Positions 33,897 through 42,834 of a stretch of 64,000 nucleotides of DNA are shown here, in pieces. The stretch is from positions 32,305 through 96,304 of the forward strand of contig NZ_CP034366.1 of assembly GCF_007981265.1 (NCBI RefSeq), read 5' to 3'. Each line of letters starts with the position of its first letter. The stretch's first letter is position 1. The DNA comes from Pantoea sp. CCBC3-3-1 (GTDB taxonomy: Bacteria; Pseudomonadota; Gammaproteobacteria; Enterobacterales; Enterobacteriaceae). Under the pieces are notes generated by a model, which worked only from the letters and a program-made list of their open reading frames with translations, was not told the origin of the DNA and made no database searches. The translations under genes were made by a program, and so were the position numbers.

Positions 33897-34295
33897 ATGC
33901 GCAATTCTCTGAACATCAAAGATGCTAAACGCTCGATTCAGACAATTCGTGATTGCACGAGTGTCATCGCTACTCACTTCTTCGCCAAAACGAAGTTGCA
34001 AGTGCGTATGCTCAACAATGAGGCTTTAGCCCCTAAAGATTTTAAATTCATCGTTACCTTTGCAGATGACGTTGAGACTGCTCGCGCCCAAGTTAAACCG
34101 CTTACTGAAGCAGTTTTCCTTAATGGCCGCGTCCGTTTTACGGTGAATCCCTCCAAGCAATACCCAGAACTCGAACGTCATATACCTATGTTCTCAGAGG
34201 CCATTGAAAGTTCCATTCGTGAATTTTTGAGCAAGCATGATAGTATCGTTAGCACCAATACTGTTAATGATACTGCTAAATGGCACCTACACTAA
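33897..34295 (+). CDS. Hypothetical protein, first gene of a two-gene unit
   Basis: The 132-residue product overlaps the next gene by 16 bp. The sequence FKFIVTFADDVETARAQVKPLTEAVFLNGRVRFTVNPS suggests a small beta-alpha fold, and an N-terminal helix carries basic residues. The gene is AT-richer than the phage backbone. No family recognised. With its partner it forms an isolated cassette ending in a terminator. Confidence 0.65.
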   Translation: MRNSLNIKDAKRSIQTIRDCTSVIATHFFAKTKLQVRMLNNEALAPKDFKFIVTFADDVETARAQVKPLTEAVFLNGRVRFTVNPSKQYPELERHIPMFSEAIESSIREFLSKHDSIVSTNTVNDTAKWHLH

Positions 34296-35050
34296 TAGCG
34301 TCATCGTTATTCCATAAAAACATAGGCAAGTTCGCTCACGAAGGCGACACTTGCCTTGTTCGGTTTGGCTATCTGTTTACCGATCAAGCTCTCTACAAGC
34401 TATCGCAGCTTGAACTCATCGAGCCGGAAGACGAGATACACACCTATATAACGATTGAGCAAGTAGGCGCGTCTGATGGCAATGCTGGCCGCATCAGTGA
34501 CACAATCATTGATATGACTTTCGATGATGCTTCTGACGAAGAGATCATCAAGCGTCTGCTGAATTCCGGTTTTATCGACGAGTCAAATAACATTGATGCC
34601 GGTCGAATCGCTCTCCGATCTTATTCCTTTACTGACGACAATGGTGATGAGGTCGCAGCGCCACAAGTCGCAGGCGTCAAAGTTGAGCGAGCGTTTCAGC
34701 AGCAGGGACTTAGTAGCCGTGCGTACATGTTCCTTCTGAATTGGTATGAGCATCTGGTTTGTGATGATGATCAGACCGTTCAGGGTGCTAAAATTTGGGC
34801 TGCGCGCCTTTATGACATTTGCGACGTGCAGATTTACAATGCCAAAGGTCAGATTTTCGAAGGTCGATTAGGTGAGAGAGGCGAAGGAGGCAAAGGTCCA
34901 GAAAGGAAAGGCTTCTTGCCCTGGAACAAAAGCACTCTGGTAGATCTCAGCCACTGGGCACCAAACGAAGTCCAGAAGACGGTACAAAAATTCATCGTAC
35001 TGATGATATCTCGAGATACCAGCCCACCTGTCGGCTACTGCCCCCAATAG
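34280..35050 (+). CDS. Hypothetical protein, second gene of the unit
   Basis: The 256-residue acidic product includes YTYITIEQVGASDGNAGRISDT-like beta strands in its first half. It also has GLSSRAYMFLLNWYEHLVCDDDQTVQGAKIWAARLYDI, which recalls acetyltransferase-type folds without a clear coenzyme-A loop. Start and length are set by the overlap with the upstream gene. It could be half of a two-component defence or toxin unit, but nothing proves it. Confidence 0.6.
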   Translation: MAPTLIASSLFHKNIGKFAHEGDTCLVRFGYLFTDQALYKLSQLELIEPEDEIHTYITIEQVGASDGNAGRISDTIIDMTFDDASDEEIIKRLLNSGFIDESNNIDAGRIALRSYSFTDDNGDEVAAPQVAGVKVERAFQQQGLSSRAYMFLLNWYEHLVCDDDQTVQGAKIWAARLYDICDVQIYNAKGQIFEGRLGERGEGGKGPERKGFLPWNKSTLVDLSHWAPNEVQKTVQKFIVLMISRDTSPPVGYCPQ

Positions 35051-35059
35051 TTCAAATGA

Positions 35060-35080
35060 CCCGCTACGGCGGGTTTTTTT
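35060..35080 (+). terminator. Intrinsic terminator
   Basis: CCCGC and GCGGG arms are followed by TTTTTTT, directly after the 256-residue gene. Confidence 0.85.
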
Positions 35081-35269
35081 ATACCTAATTTTTAGATCAT
35101 GGGGTTTGAGGACCAACCGCGCGCAAAACCGGTTTCAAATATCGTATTTTGGTCATTTAGAAACTGGATCGTATCAATATAGATTTCTGATACCGCTTAG
35201 CGTTGTTTTTTACATCATTGGCCCTCGAACCCCAATATTTGCTCGTTGCTATCGGAAGTTTTGGGGAGT

Positions 35270-35605
35270 ATGACGTCAAATCGCCAGCTAAAGCGACTAT
35301 GCGTTTTAAAAGACGTCATTCGCCACATCCTCGATGAGTATGGTCAGCCGATCACAAAGTTGCACGGCCTGCGCATGCTGAACCAGCAAATTTTCACGAA
35401 GTTGCCGCTCTCATCTGCGGATAGCACTAATGTAGCGCGCAATATCGGCTTAGACAGCAACTGGAAGGGCACATATCAGCCTCATTCGAAAGAAACCCGT
35501 ACAAGCGTGCTGGTGGAGCGTATTGAAGCCTATAATAGCCTTGGCTCATTGCGTTATGACGAGAAGCTCGATCACTTTAGCATCCAGCTTGGGCTTGAGG
35601 TCTAA
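35270..35605 (+). CDS. Hypothetical protein
   Basis: From ATG 35270, behind GGGGAG, the product is 111 residues. It is basic at the N-terminus (SNRQLKRLCVLKDVIRHILDEYG) with a possible winged-helix shape (ITKLHGLRMLNQQIF). It is convergent with the next minus-strand genes. Function unknown. Confidence 0.65.
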   Translation: MTSNRQLKRLCVLKDVIRHILDEYGQPITKLHGLRMLNQQIFTKLPLSSADSTNVARNIGLDSNWKGTYQPHSKETRTSVLVERIEAYNSLGSLRYDEKLDHFSIQLGLEV

Positions 35606-35620
35606 GCTGCTAACGAAGCG

Positions 35621-35848
35621 CTATTTTTTCGGAGTCAGCTCGTAATCCGGATGCGTGCCTGCCAGTAGAAGAAGTAGCTCGTACTCTCCGGGCGACAATT
35701 TTCGCCCCTTGCCGTCCGCCTGCTCCTTAAAGCGCCATCCCCGGCCAGTAATGCCAAATCTTTCCCCGGCCTGTTCAAGCGTTAAACCGGCAGCTATCCG
35801 CGCTGCCTTTACCTGTTCTGGTGTTGGTTTACCTTGGCTGATGCTCAT
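35621..35848 (-). CDS. Small XRE-like helix-turn-helix protein
   Basis: The 75-residue product has TPEQVKAARIAAGLTLEQAGERFGITGRGWRFKEQADG, an XRE-type HTH in which the recognition helix is followed by a phage-type ISRGWRRKE-like block. Its start overlaps the stop of the upstream 261-residue gene. It is probably a transcriptional regulator or antitoxin-like partner. Confidence 0.7.
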   Translation of the reverse strand: MSISQGKPTPEQVKAARIAAGLTLEQAGERFGITGRGWRFKEQADGKGRKLSPGEYELLLLLAGTHPDYELTPKK

Positions 35849-36630
35849 GCTGCATACCTGTTATTACGGAAGATAATGTCGAGGGATTCCCCTCGCGTTA
35901 CTCTCAGCGCCTCTTTGGCTTGGCTGATCCGTGTAGCATTCATGAAATCCTTAAAATATGCACGTACACGCGCTTCAAATTCTTCAGTCCACTTTTCTGA
36001 TTTTGCCAAGCCCGCCAACTGGTGATCTATCTGGCGCTTTGCAACAACCATCGCGTGCGTTTTCAGCCAATCTAAACCTGCCGTTGCAACGCTGCCAATG
36101 AGAGTGGCCGTTCTGTTGTCCATGCGTGGAGCTGGTACCTGCAGTATTTCCTTGCCCTTCGTGACGGCATTGTCAGCCGGTTTCACGCGGATAAAGAAGT
36201 CCACCAGTGCCAGCACCGACACAGTTTGCTGAGCTGTGTCCGCTGCGTAATCTGCTTCCCAACGCTTGAACCAGACCACTACATCACCCTCAACCAGAAG
36301 GCCATTTTTGGTGATTGAGCTTGAGCGCACCGGCTGGGCATTTTCCACGAGCATGAATGCATTGCTGTGCTCTGGGATCGTCATGCCGCGAGTTGTTTCG
36401 GCCAGCGCGGTCAGCATAGCCTCAGCTTTCTTAATGCGGTTGTTGGACGACATCAGATACTCAGCGAAAGCAGCACGGACGTCTTCTTTCTCTTCTGCCG
36501 AATAGGCTGCGCTCTGTTGCAGGCTAGATTTCTTAGCGACGTACTGCTTTGACTCTTTCAGGGACTTCTTTAAGCGTAACTGCGCGTCGTATGCGATGCG
36601 AATAATCAAGGCTGCTGTAGTGGTCATCAT
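35845..36630 (-). CDS. Hypothetical protein, operon partner of an XRE regulator
   Basis: I start at ATG 36630, behind GGAGAG, giving 261 residues instead of the longer upstream reading. The N-terminal half is helical (AYDAQLRLKKSLKESKQYVAKKSS). The middle, VEGDVVVWFKRWEADYAADTAQQTVSVLALVDFF, looks folded. Operator-like motifs lie upstream in the correct orientation. Role unknown. Confidence 0.65.
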   Translation of the reverse strand: MMTTTAALIIRIAYDAQLRLKKSLKESKQYVAKKSSLQQSAAYSAEEKEDVRAAFAEYLMSSNNRIKKAEAMLTALAETTRGMTIPEHSNAFMLVENAQPVRSSSITKNGLLVEGDVVVWFKRWEADYAADTAQQTVSVLALVDFFIRVKPADNAVTKGKEILQVPAPRMDNRTATLIGSVATAGLDWLKTHAMVVAKRQIDHQLAGLAKSEKWTEEFEARVRAYFKDFMNATRISQAKEALRVTRGESLDIIFRNNRYAA

Positions 36631-36726
36631 AATTTTCTCTCCATCAATTTCGGGCCTGTGTCGCGTTGAAATCATAATAGGAACATTTGTTCCTATCTGC
36701 AATAGGGGTATGTACAAAAATCATCA

Positions 36727-36740
36727 TTTGAAGATACTAA
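36727..36740 (-). promoter_or_regulatory. Putative operator upstream of the 36630 gene
   Basis: It reads TTAGTATCTTCAAA on the minus strand, with the core TTTTAGTATCTT intact. It faces the minus-strand operon. Confidence 0.6.
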
Positions 36741-36801
36741 AAGATCAAGTTATTAATAAAAAATGTCTGATTTTATGAGTTTTATGTTTATAGTTTGCAT
36801 T

Positions 36802-36815
36802 ACAAAGGATACTAA
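36802..36815 (-). promoter_or_regulatory. Second putative operator in the same divergent region
   Basis: It reads TTAGTATCCTTTGT on the minus strand. It lies 75 bp from the previous copy, between divergent genes at 36630 and 36892. Confidence 0.6.
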
Positions 36816-36891
36816 AAATACTTGGCTTAATGTTTAGGAGTAGTTATATTGATTTCACGCCAAACACAGAAGTAATTGAGAAGGAAAATTC

Positions 36892-37962
36892 ATGCCAAGA
36901 GCATTCGAAGTACCTAAGAATGATTCAGAAGATACGAATCGTGGTCGCATCATGATGTGCATAGAGGGGCCGCGTGACCTGGTAGATTTTGCAGATTTTC
37001 GCCTGAGAGAAAATTTCACCAGCGGACTGGTTGAGGAAGAGGGTAGCCGTGAGGGTGAGATCGCTCTGTTCTTTGTTATCGGCCGTGATGAGAAGCCTTA
37101 CTTTATGGATAAGTGGAAAGAGGCAAAAGCCGCATTCCCAAAGTCCCGTCCGCCAAAGGCTAGGCAAGTTGCTGAAGCTGCCGCAAAGCTGTGCGAAGCA
37201 GAACAAACATTGCAGCGCGCCATTGATATTACCAAAAGCCCAGCCCGCCTGGAGCGCAGTGCAAAGTACCTACGCAAACGTGTAAGTTCCCTACGTGGTG
37301 GGGTTCGCCGGGCGCACCGCGCGCTTTGCATTACTGAGAAAGAATCTCAGGAGCTGCTGGCCGTATTTGAAGATGTATCCTGCACACGTCCACGCCAGCT
37401 GGTGGCTGTGCCGGTGACTTACACCGATCACAAAGGCAGTACTGTATCCCGAGAGAAATGCCTTACCTCAGCTGTTCAGCACTGGGCAACGATCGTTAAA
37501 GCGCATCGGTTGGCGATCACTATCGGTGACGCGACGCCGGATTATGCTCGCGGCATGCTGAATAAATTCGGCAGCCTGGACATTTATTTGTCATTCAAAG
37601 GGGTAGGTCAGACAAGCGCTATACGCCTGCCGGTGGTTGAACACGCACTGCAGCTGGTGAAAGAGTTACCCGCTCAGCCCGGCGGCGCTCAGCTGGAAAT
37701 AACTCAAGCCCTGGTCCGCCATTCAGTTTCCGAGCTTGTCAGTTGGATGGAAATGACGAACGCCATGTTTCATTACGACATCATCCAGATTGTCGACCAG
37801 ATCACTGCCGCTGGCCGTGCTTATGCAGAACAACGTGAAGCCGCCTTAAAAAGTCTTACAACTATTCGGGATCGACTGACTCCACAAGAGCCAATCCAGA
37901 TAAAGGCGCGCGCAAGCTCACCGCTTGTTATTTCAACCTGTTCGCCAGAGGAAGCAGCGTAA
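36892..37962 (+). CDS. Hypothetical protein with coiled-coil segment
   Basis: The 356-residue product has an N-terminal region (RIMMCIEGPRDLVDFADFRLRENFTSG), a helical middle with AAAKLCEAEQTLQRAID, and a C-terminal helical part. Heptad-like repeats suggest oligomerisation. It ends in a one-base overlap with the following 69-residue gene and starts a run of small plus-strand genes. Function unknown. Confidence 0.7.
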   Translation: MPRAFEVPKNDSEDTNRGRIMMCIEGPRDLVDFADFRLRENFTSGLVEEEGSREGEIALFFVIGRDEKPYFMDKWKEAKAAFPKSRPPKARQVAEAAAKLCEAEQTLQRAIDITKSPARLERSAKYLRKRVSSLRGGVRRAHRALCITEKESQELLAVFEDVSCTRPRQLVAVPVTYTDHKGSTVSREKCLTSAVQHWATIVKAHRLAITIGDATPDYARGMLNKFGSLDIYLSFKGVGQTSAIRLPVVEHALQLVKELPAQPGGAQLEITQALVRHSVSELVSWMEMTNAMFHYDIIQIVDQITAAGRAYAEQREAALKSLTTIRDRLTPQEPIQIKARASSPLVISTCSPEEAA

Positions 37963-38171
37963 TGGCTACTGAAATTACAACCAGCAGCGCCAAGTTCACA
38001 GCGGCCGCGCGCGATGCGCTCGACTGGGGAACCAGCAAAATGACAGAAGCGGGCTATCTCGCCTTTAAAGCGGAAATGGAGAAGGCCGCCGCTGCAGTTA
38101 TACGTGACTACGGCATGGACGATGTACTCGCATCGTTCGACGTTTCCATGCTGTTTGATTTCAAGCGTTAG
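37962..38171 (+). CDS. Small hypothetical protein
   Basis: The 69-residue helical product is coupled to the upstream 356-residue gene (TAATG). No domain recognised. Confidence 0.6.
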   Translation: MATEITTSSAKFTAAARDALDWGTSKMTEAGYLAFKAEMEKAAAAVIRDYGMDDVLASFDVSMLFDFKR

Positions 38172-38185
38172 CCTAAGGAAAGGCG

Positions 38186-38410
38186 GTGAACAGAGAGCAA
38201 TTTATATCGTATGTGAGCCGGTGGCCAAACCTGCAGCTCACCGAAGTAATCATGACAGACAAAAATCATGGGTTCGATTTGTACGTTCGTGAAGGCAACA
38301 AAAATAGTGGTGCGAACTTGTTTCTCTCGCATCACAGCACCAGGAACGATGCCGCTCAGCAGTTAGCTAAATACCAAGGCTGGTTGAAAAAAATCAACAA
38401 AGGGCTGTGA
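38186..38410 (+). CDS. Small hypothetical protein
   Basis: The 74-residue product from a GTG start after AAAGGCG shows an alternating pattern LTEVIMTDKNHGFDLYVREG. It is one of a chain of short accessory genes. Function unknown. Confidence 0.55.
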   Translation: MNREQFISYVSRWPNLQLTEVIMTDKNHGFDLYVREGNKNSGANLFLSHHSTRNDAAQQLAKYQGWLKKINKGL

Positions 38411-38445
38411 AGCAGCCACCACAAATATAGAAGAGGTCGCCACCT

Positions 38446-38724
38446 ATGAAAAACCCTGCAATTATTGCATTCATTAACGCTTATGCTTCCGAAATCGGCG
38501 AGGCGCCTACCGCTGACCAGTCTCTCCTGCTGTCTCTTTTTCGTGCCGCTGGCGACGATCTGCCGATCGACGGCGACAAAGGCTGGTTTTACACCGCCTG
38601 GCGTAAAGTCGATATTATCGCTGGGCCTGAAGGCGGGTCTAAAGACATGCAGGCATGGCGGCTGGTTAACTCCGAAGATGCTGCGCTTGATACTGTCGTC
38701 TTATGCTTGATTGAGGGGAATTGA
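38446..38724 (+). CDS. Small hypothetical acidic protein
   Basis: The 92-residue product is acidic. Its ribosome site is part of the recurring word GAGGTCGCC (38433-38441), five bases before the ATG. Two bases separate it from the next ORF. Function unknown. Confidence 0.6.
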   Translation: MKNPAIIAFINAYASEIGEAPTADQSLLLSLFRAAGDDLPIDGDKGWFYTAWRKVDIIAGPEGGSKDMQAWRLVNSEDAALDTVVLCLIEGN

Positions 38725-38726
38725 TC

Positions 38727-38900
38727 ATGCGCCGCAAAGGAAACAAGGCCGAGCTGTTTCATCACCCTGACCCGGTGACGGAAATGAGTATAATAACGCT
38801 AGGCTATGCGGAGCCGCGCACCGGCCGTCTGTATCTGGGCAACCAGCTGGACGATGCCATACCGGTTTACGTGTTTTCACCAGGGAAAGGAGCGCAATAA
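38727..38900 (+). CDS. Very small hypothetical protein
   Basis: The 57-residue ORF starts at ATG 38727 after a GAGGGG site, and its stop overlaps the next start (TAATG). The sequence SIITLGYAEPRTGRLYLGNQLDD suggests a beta-hairpin. The tight coupling supports it as a gene. Confidence 0.55.
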   Translation: MRRKGNKAELFHHPDPVTEMSIITLGYAEPRTGRLYLGNQLDDAIPVYVFSPGKGAQ

Positions 38901-39070
38901 TGAGCGGCATGATGTTAGGCCAGGTAGTTTTGATGGCAATTCTGATCACCTGGCTGCTGTTCGTGCTGAGGTTCGAAGGCTGGAGGCGTGGTAAGTCGAA
39001 GATAATCACCATGGCCGTGCTGGCAGTACTTCTTCAGCTGGCGATTGCCAGAACCATCTACATGCACTGA
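38900..39070 (+). CDS. Small two-helix membrane protein
   Basis: The 56-residue product has two transmembrane segments (GQVVLMAILITWLLFVL and ITMAVLAVLLQLAIA) separated by a basic turn (RFEGWRRGKSK). Its start overlaps the previous stop. The shape fits a small holin or membrane-located superinfection protein. There is no direct evidence for either. Confidence 0.55.
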   Translation: MSGMMLGQVVLMAILITWLLFVLRFEGWRRGKSKIITMAVLAVLLQLAIARTIYMH

Positions 39071-39221
39071 GCCGTAAGGAAAAATAATGCTTTGATAGGG
39101 ATAGACCAGTCCTATTTACCAGGTCTCATTAGCGGAGTTGAGGCCATTCTGATTAATTAATAGGTGCTTTGGTTACTCACTTAAGTGGATTTAGGAAGCC
39201 CAAGGCATCGTTAGAGGCATC

Positions 39222-39992
39222 ATGGCAAAACACGATATAACGACGTTCTATTTCGATAATCTAGATCTCATGATTATCCTTGAGCCTCATACGTTTTATG
39301 TTGCTGAAGCCCGTCGACGCTTACTTTCGCAGTTTAATGATATAAGCAGGGAAGCGGACAAAAAGGAACAGCAAGTTTATGAGGCGCTAGGACGAAGTTT
39401 TAACCCTGACTATGACGATGAATTTGATTCTGCTGAGCGTGCTTATCAGGAGGGGATATCTCACTACTTAAACTTACATGAGATGCAAAATATAGTCACC
39501 TTGGCGCTGACTGCGGGAATGTACCATCAATTTGATAAAGCTCTGCGTGATAAGTTGTCCAGAGAAGTTAGTCATTGGCAGGATAGGGATATCTGGGAGC
39601 CGATGATTTGGAATCTGGATTTACCTCAGGTGATCGAACTGATGGACTGGATAGGTCTGGGTGTTACAGGTAAACCTTTCTACCCAAAAATTAATGCCTG
39701 CCGTCTGGTGGTGAATGTTTACAAGCATGGCTATGGCCAATCTCATAAAACGCTGATTGAAACCTTCCCGGAGTATTACCCGCAAACCTTTGCTCACAGC
39801 ATGCCAAGATATTCAGACCCCAGGCCGGAACAGCTTAAGGTAAGTGAAGCTCAATTCGTAGAGTTTTCGGATGCTATCGAAGCATTCTGGAGAAGCTTTC
39901 CCATGTACACTTATGCTTCGCAGATGGGGGCACAGCCTAAGTGGCTGGCTGGTAAGGTTGCTAAAACCGAAAAATGGGTTAAGAAGCCGTAG
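39222..39992 (+). CDS. Hypothetical helical protein, possible HEPN-like fold
   Basis: The 256-residue helical product has acidic and aromatic helices and a block ACRLVVNVYKHGYGQSHKTL near residue 165. This NxYKHG pattern resembles the catalytic end of some HEPN/abortive-infection proteins, though the canonical RxxxxH spacing is not met. It stands alone between a run of tiny genes and umuDC. It could be a moron with a defence role (low confidence). Confidence 0.6.
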   Translation: MAKHDITTFYFDNLDLMIILEPHTFYVAEARRRLLSQFNDISREADKKEQQVYEALGRSFNPDYDDEFDSAERAYQEGISHYLNLHEMQNIVTLALTAGMYHQFDKALRDKLSREVSHWQDRDIWEPMIWNLDLPQVIELMDWIGLGVTGKPFYPKINACRLVVNVYKHGYGQSHKTLIETFPEYYPQTFAHSMPRYSDPRPEQLKVSEAQFVEFSDAIEAFWRSFPMYTYASQMGAQPKWLAGKVAKTEKWVKKP

Positions 39993-40418
39993 TTCCAGCT
40001 GGTGGAATTCACCACCAGCTACGAAGCCAGCGGGCCATTAAATCTCCTGACCGCTATATCAACTGCAACGTATGCGCTCCCCAAATATGCTTATCATCAA
40101 ACTCAACGACCGAATCACTCACTTTAATTACAACATGCTTATTATCTGAGCACTACAAAGCGAGGATCAGCGTCGCCAGATAGAGCATTATTTGAAACTC
40201 GCCATCCAGTTCTCGTACGGTTGGCCCCCAACCCTCCACAGGAATGATAGGGGTCAGCTTGGGAAACGGAAGTTATTGTACGTTAAAAGCTTTTTTGTCC
40301 GTTTCTGGCAGATGACTGATTAATTTTTCTTGGTCACTATCGCTTATTTCCGGATGTTTCCCGCAATTTTAGCCCCGGCGTTCTCAAAAAGAGAAGTGAC
40401 AATTTCCTCTCTCGAATA
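39993..40418. other. Gene-free stretch before umuDC
   Basis: About 0.4 kb shows no plausible ORF or obvious RNA. It is low-complexity in places and looks like decayed sequence. Confidence 0.4.
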
Positions 40419-40420
40419 TA

Positions 40421-40436
40421 CTGTTTATATATACAG
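40421..40436 (+). promoter_or_regulatory. LexA (SOS) box
   Basis: CTGTTTATATATACAG fits CTG-N10-CAG with an alternating AT centre and lies 24 bp upstream of umuD. It predicts SOS induction of umuDC. Confidence 0.9.
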
Positions 40437-40459
40437 TTATTTTAAAAGGAGAAAATACA

Positions 40460-40888
40460 ATGTCGTCTTTAGCCATACACAGCCCCGTTTCCGAACCCGA
40501 AATCATTCTGCTACCCTTTTTCGCCGACGGGTGTGCGGCAGGATTCCCCAGCCCGGCTCAGGACTATATTGATGCAGAACTCGATCTGAATGAACTATGT
40601 ATTCGCCACCGCAGCGCCACCTATTTTGTCCGGGCTGTCGGCCACAGCATGACTGAGGCAGGCATCAAGGACGGCGATCTGCTGGTTGTTGATAAATCAG
40701 AGAAGGCTCTGCACGGCGATATAGTGGTGGCTGCCATCGACGGTGAATTTACCGTTAAAGTCTTGCAGACTCATCCGCGCCTCGCTCTCCGCCCGATGAA
40801 TCCCGCTTTCCCCACCCTTTACCCTGACCCGGATTCACTAGAAATATTCGGCGTGGTGATGTGGTTTATTCACGCAACACGTGGGTGA
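40460..40888 (+). CDS. umuD: UmuD-type SOS mutagenesis protein
   Basis: The 142-residue product matches E. coli UmuD (139) along its length. RecA-stimulated self-cleavage should occur between A27 and G28 in CAAGFPSP, where E. coli has Cys-Gly. The serine/lysine dyad is S63 (GHSM) and K100 (FTVKV). The cleaved form joins UmuC to make polymerase V. It is a good full-length gene, with umuC starting immediately after its stop. P1 carries only a UmuD homologue (HumD), so this operon is more complete. Confidence 0.95.
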   Translation: MSSLAIHSPVSEPEIILLPFFADGCAAGFPSPAQDYIDAELDLNELCIRHRSATYFVRAVGHSMTEAGIKDGDLLVVDKSEKALHGDIVVAAIDGEFTVKVLQTHPRLALRPMNPAFPTLYPDPDSLEIFGVVMWFIHATRG

Positions 40889-42166
40889 ATGATGTTTGCC
40901 CTTGCCGATGTGAACAGTTTCTATGCCAGCTGCGAGAAGGTATTCCGGCCCGATCTGAAACATGCGCCGGTCATTGTGTTGTCGAACAATGATGGGTGTG
41001 TGATTGCGCGCAGTGCCGAAGCTAAGCGGCTGGGTATCAAAATGGGCGTGCCGTGGTTTCAGCTGAAGACGCAATCTTTCGCCCGCCATGTCGTAGCCTT
41101 CTCCAGCAATTATTCGCTCTACCATGACATGAGCCAGCGGGTAATGCGCGTGCTTGAAGAGCTGTCGCCGGCTGTGGAGCAATACAGTATTGACGAGATG
41201 TTTCTCGGCATCGCCGGCGTCGATCGCGCTATGCCATTTGAAGACTTTGGTCGGCAGGTTCGTGAGCGGGTAAAAGCGGTGACCGGTCTGACAGTCGGTG
41301 TAGGCATGGCACCGACAAAAACATTAGCAAAATCAGCGCAGTGGGCAAGTAAAGAGTGGCCCCAGTTCGGTGGCGTCCTTGCTCTAACATATAATAATCC
41401 AGTGCGTACAGAAAAGTTGCTTTCGCGGCAGCCTGTTGAGGAGGTATGGGGCGTTGGCCGTCGCATCAGCAAAAAACTGAATGCAATGGGCGTCATCACT
41501 GCCCTCGATCTGGCACGCAGCAACACTGCCTTCATCCGGAAAAACTTTAGCGTGGTACTTGAACGAACGGTCAGGGAGCTGGCTGGCGAATCCTGCATTG
41601 CGCTGGAAGAGGCGCCGCCTACAAAACAGCAAATTGTCTGTAGCAGGAGCTTTGGCCAGCGCGTCACATTACTGGACGATATGCAGCAGGCACTTTGCAA
41701 ACATGCTGAACGGGCTGCGGAAAAATTACGTCAGGAAGGCCAGTACTGTCGGCACATCTCGGCATTTATCAAGACCTCACCTTTCAGTCCGGGTGAGGTG
41801 TATTACGGCAACGTGGCGGGCGAAAAGTTACGCGTGGCCACACAGGACACGCGGGATATTATTGCGGTCGCAATGCGCAGCCTGAAGCACATCTGGCGGG
41901 ATGGCCACCGGTACGCCAAAGCGGGCATTATGCTTGGAGATTTCTGCCCGGAAGCGCTCGCACAGCTCAGCCTGTTTGATGAGTATCAGCCTCGGGCTAA
42001 CAGTGAAAAGCTGATGGCGGTGCTGGATAAGGTGAACCATTCAGGGTTGGGTAAAATCTGGTTTGCTGGCCAGGGTATCGACCCTGAGTGGCAGATGAAA
42101 CGGGATATGCTTTCTCCCGCATGGACAACGAGGTGGAAAGACATTCCAACTGCCAGACTGACTTAA
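40889..42166 (+). CDS. umuC: UmuC-type Y-family DNA polymerase
   Basis: The 425-residue product is full length. Palm motifs are visible: FALADVNSFYASCEKVF (first metal Asp) and YSIDEMFLGI (second). The thumb and little-finger regions end near PEALAQLSLFDEYQ, the beta-clamp binding peptide. It carries out error-prone translesion synthesis with UmuD'2. It is immediately downstream of umuD under the same LexA box. It may aid phage or plasmid survival and raise host mutation after DNA damage. Confidence 0.95.
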   Translation: MMFALADVNSFYASCEKVFRPDLKHAPVIVLSNNDGCVIARSAEAKRLGIKMGVPWFQLKTQSFARHVVAFSSNYSLYHDMSQRVMRVLEELSPAVEQYSIDEMFLGIAGVDRAMPFEDFGRQVRERVKAVTGLTVGVGMAPTKTLAKSAQWASKEWPQFGGVLALTYNNPVRTEKLLSRQPVEEVWGVGRRISKKLNAMGVITALDLARSNTAFIRKNFSVVLERTVRELAGESCIALEEAPPTKQQIVCSRSFGQRVTLLDDMQQALCKHAERAAEKLRQEGQYCRHISAFIKTSPFSPGEVYYGNVAGEKLRVATQDTRDIIAVAMRSLKHIWRDGHRYAKAGIMLGDFCPEALAQLSLFDEYQPRANSEKLMAVLDKVNHSGLGKIWFAGQGIDPEWQMKRDMLSPAWTTRWKDIPTARLT

Positions 42167-42297
42167 TCCGGTATGTGGTATGTACTATTTTCGACGCCCA
42201 TGCGCTCGCGCGCCAAGTAACTGAGAATTAGCGGGCTAGCATCAAATGGCAATGGCCAGTATCTGGCGTCCCCGTCGTGATTGCTGTTGGCGTTAAA

Positions 42298-42346
42298 TAT
42301 CACTATGTATGCTTTAGTATCACTAAATCACTTTACAATATCACTA
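42298..42346 (+). promoter_or_regulatory. Three TATCACTA repeats upstream of the toxin-antitoxin operon
   Basis: TATCACTA occurs at 42298-42305, 42318-42325 and 42339-42346, spaced 20 to 21 bp on the same helical face. This is a likely autoregulatory operator for the RelE/HTH pair. Confidence 0.6.
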
Positions 42347-42394
42347 TAAATAGATATATTAAGTTCATCCCGCAAGGGTGCGCTCTTTAAAAAA

Positions 42395-42667
42395 TTGAGG
42401 GATGTTATGGCCAAAGTAAAATGGTCGGCCAAAGCAGCTAAGCAGCTGCTGCGGATTGACTCACGATACGTGAAGCCAATTACAAAGAAGGTGGGCGAGT
42501 TATCAGCCTTTCCGGACGTGATACTTGACCTGAAAAAGCTTACTGGTAAAGGGGCTGAGTACAGGCTGAGAGTTGGCGACTACAGGGTAATGTTTGAAGT
42601 AATTGACGGTGCGCCGGTGGTGATAGAAATCACGCAGGTAAGCCGCCGTCAGAGCAAAACCTACTAA
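42395..42667 (+). CDS. RelE/ParE-superfamily toxin
   Basis: The 90-residue product has the RelE fold pattern KVKWSAKAAKQLLRI, then DVILDLKKLTGKGAEYRLRVGDYRVMFEVIDG and VVIEITQVSRRQSKTY. It would cleave ribosome-bound mRNA (RelE/HigB-like) or poison gyrase (ParE-like). The basic RLRVGDYRV segment favours the RelE type. The gene order, toxin first then HTH antitoxin, is that of higBA systems. Confidence 0.85.
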   Translation: MRDVMAKVKWSAKAAKQLLRIDSRYVKPITKKVGELSAFPDVILDLKKLTGKGAEYRLRVGDYRVMFEVIDGAPVVIEITQVSRRQSKTY

Positions 42668-42834
42668 CTCAGGAGCGGGGATAAAACCCCGCCCTTACCC
42701 TCAATTTCTGGCTTAAAAGTAGTTCTAAATTTTAAATGTCTATTGTTGTAATAAAATCAAATTTCTAATTCAGAAAACAGGAAACTAACTGTAGAACGAA
42801 TCAGCTAAAGTCTAAAACTTCGAGGTATGTAGGC

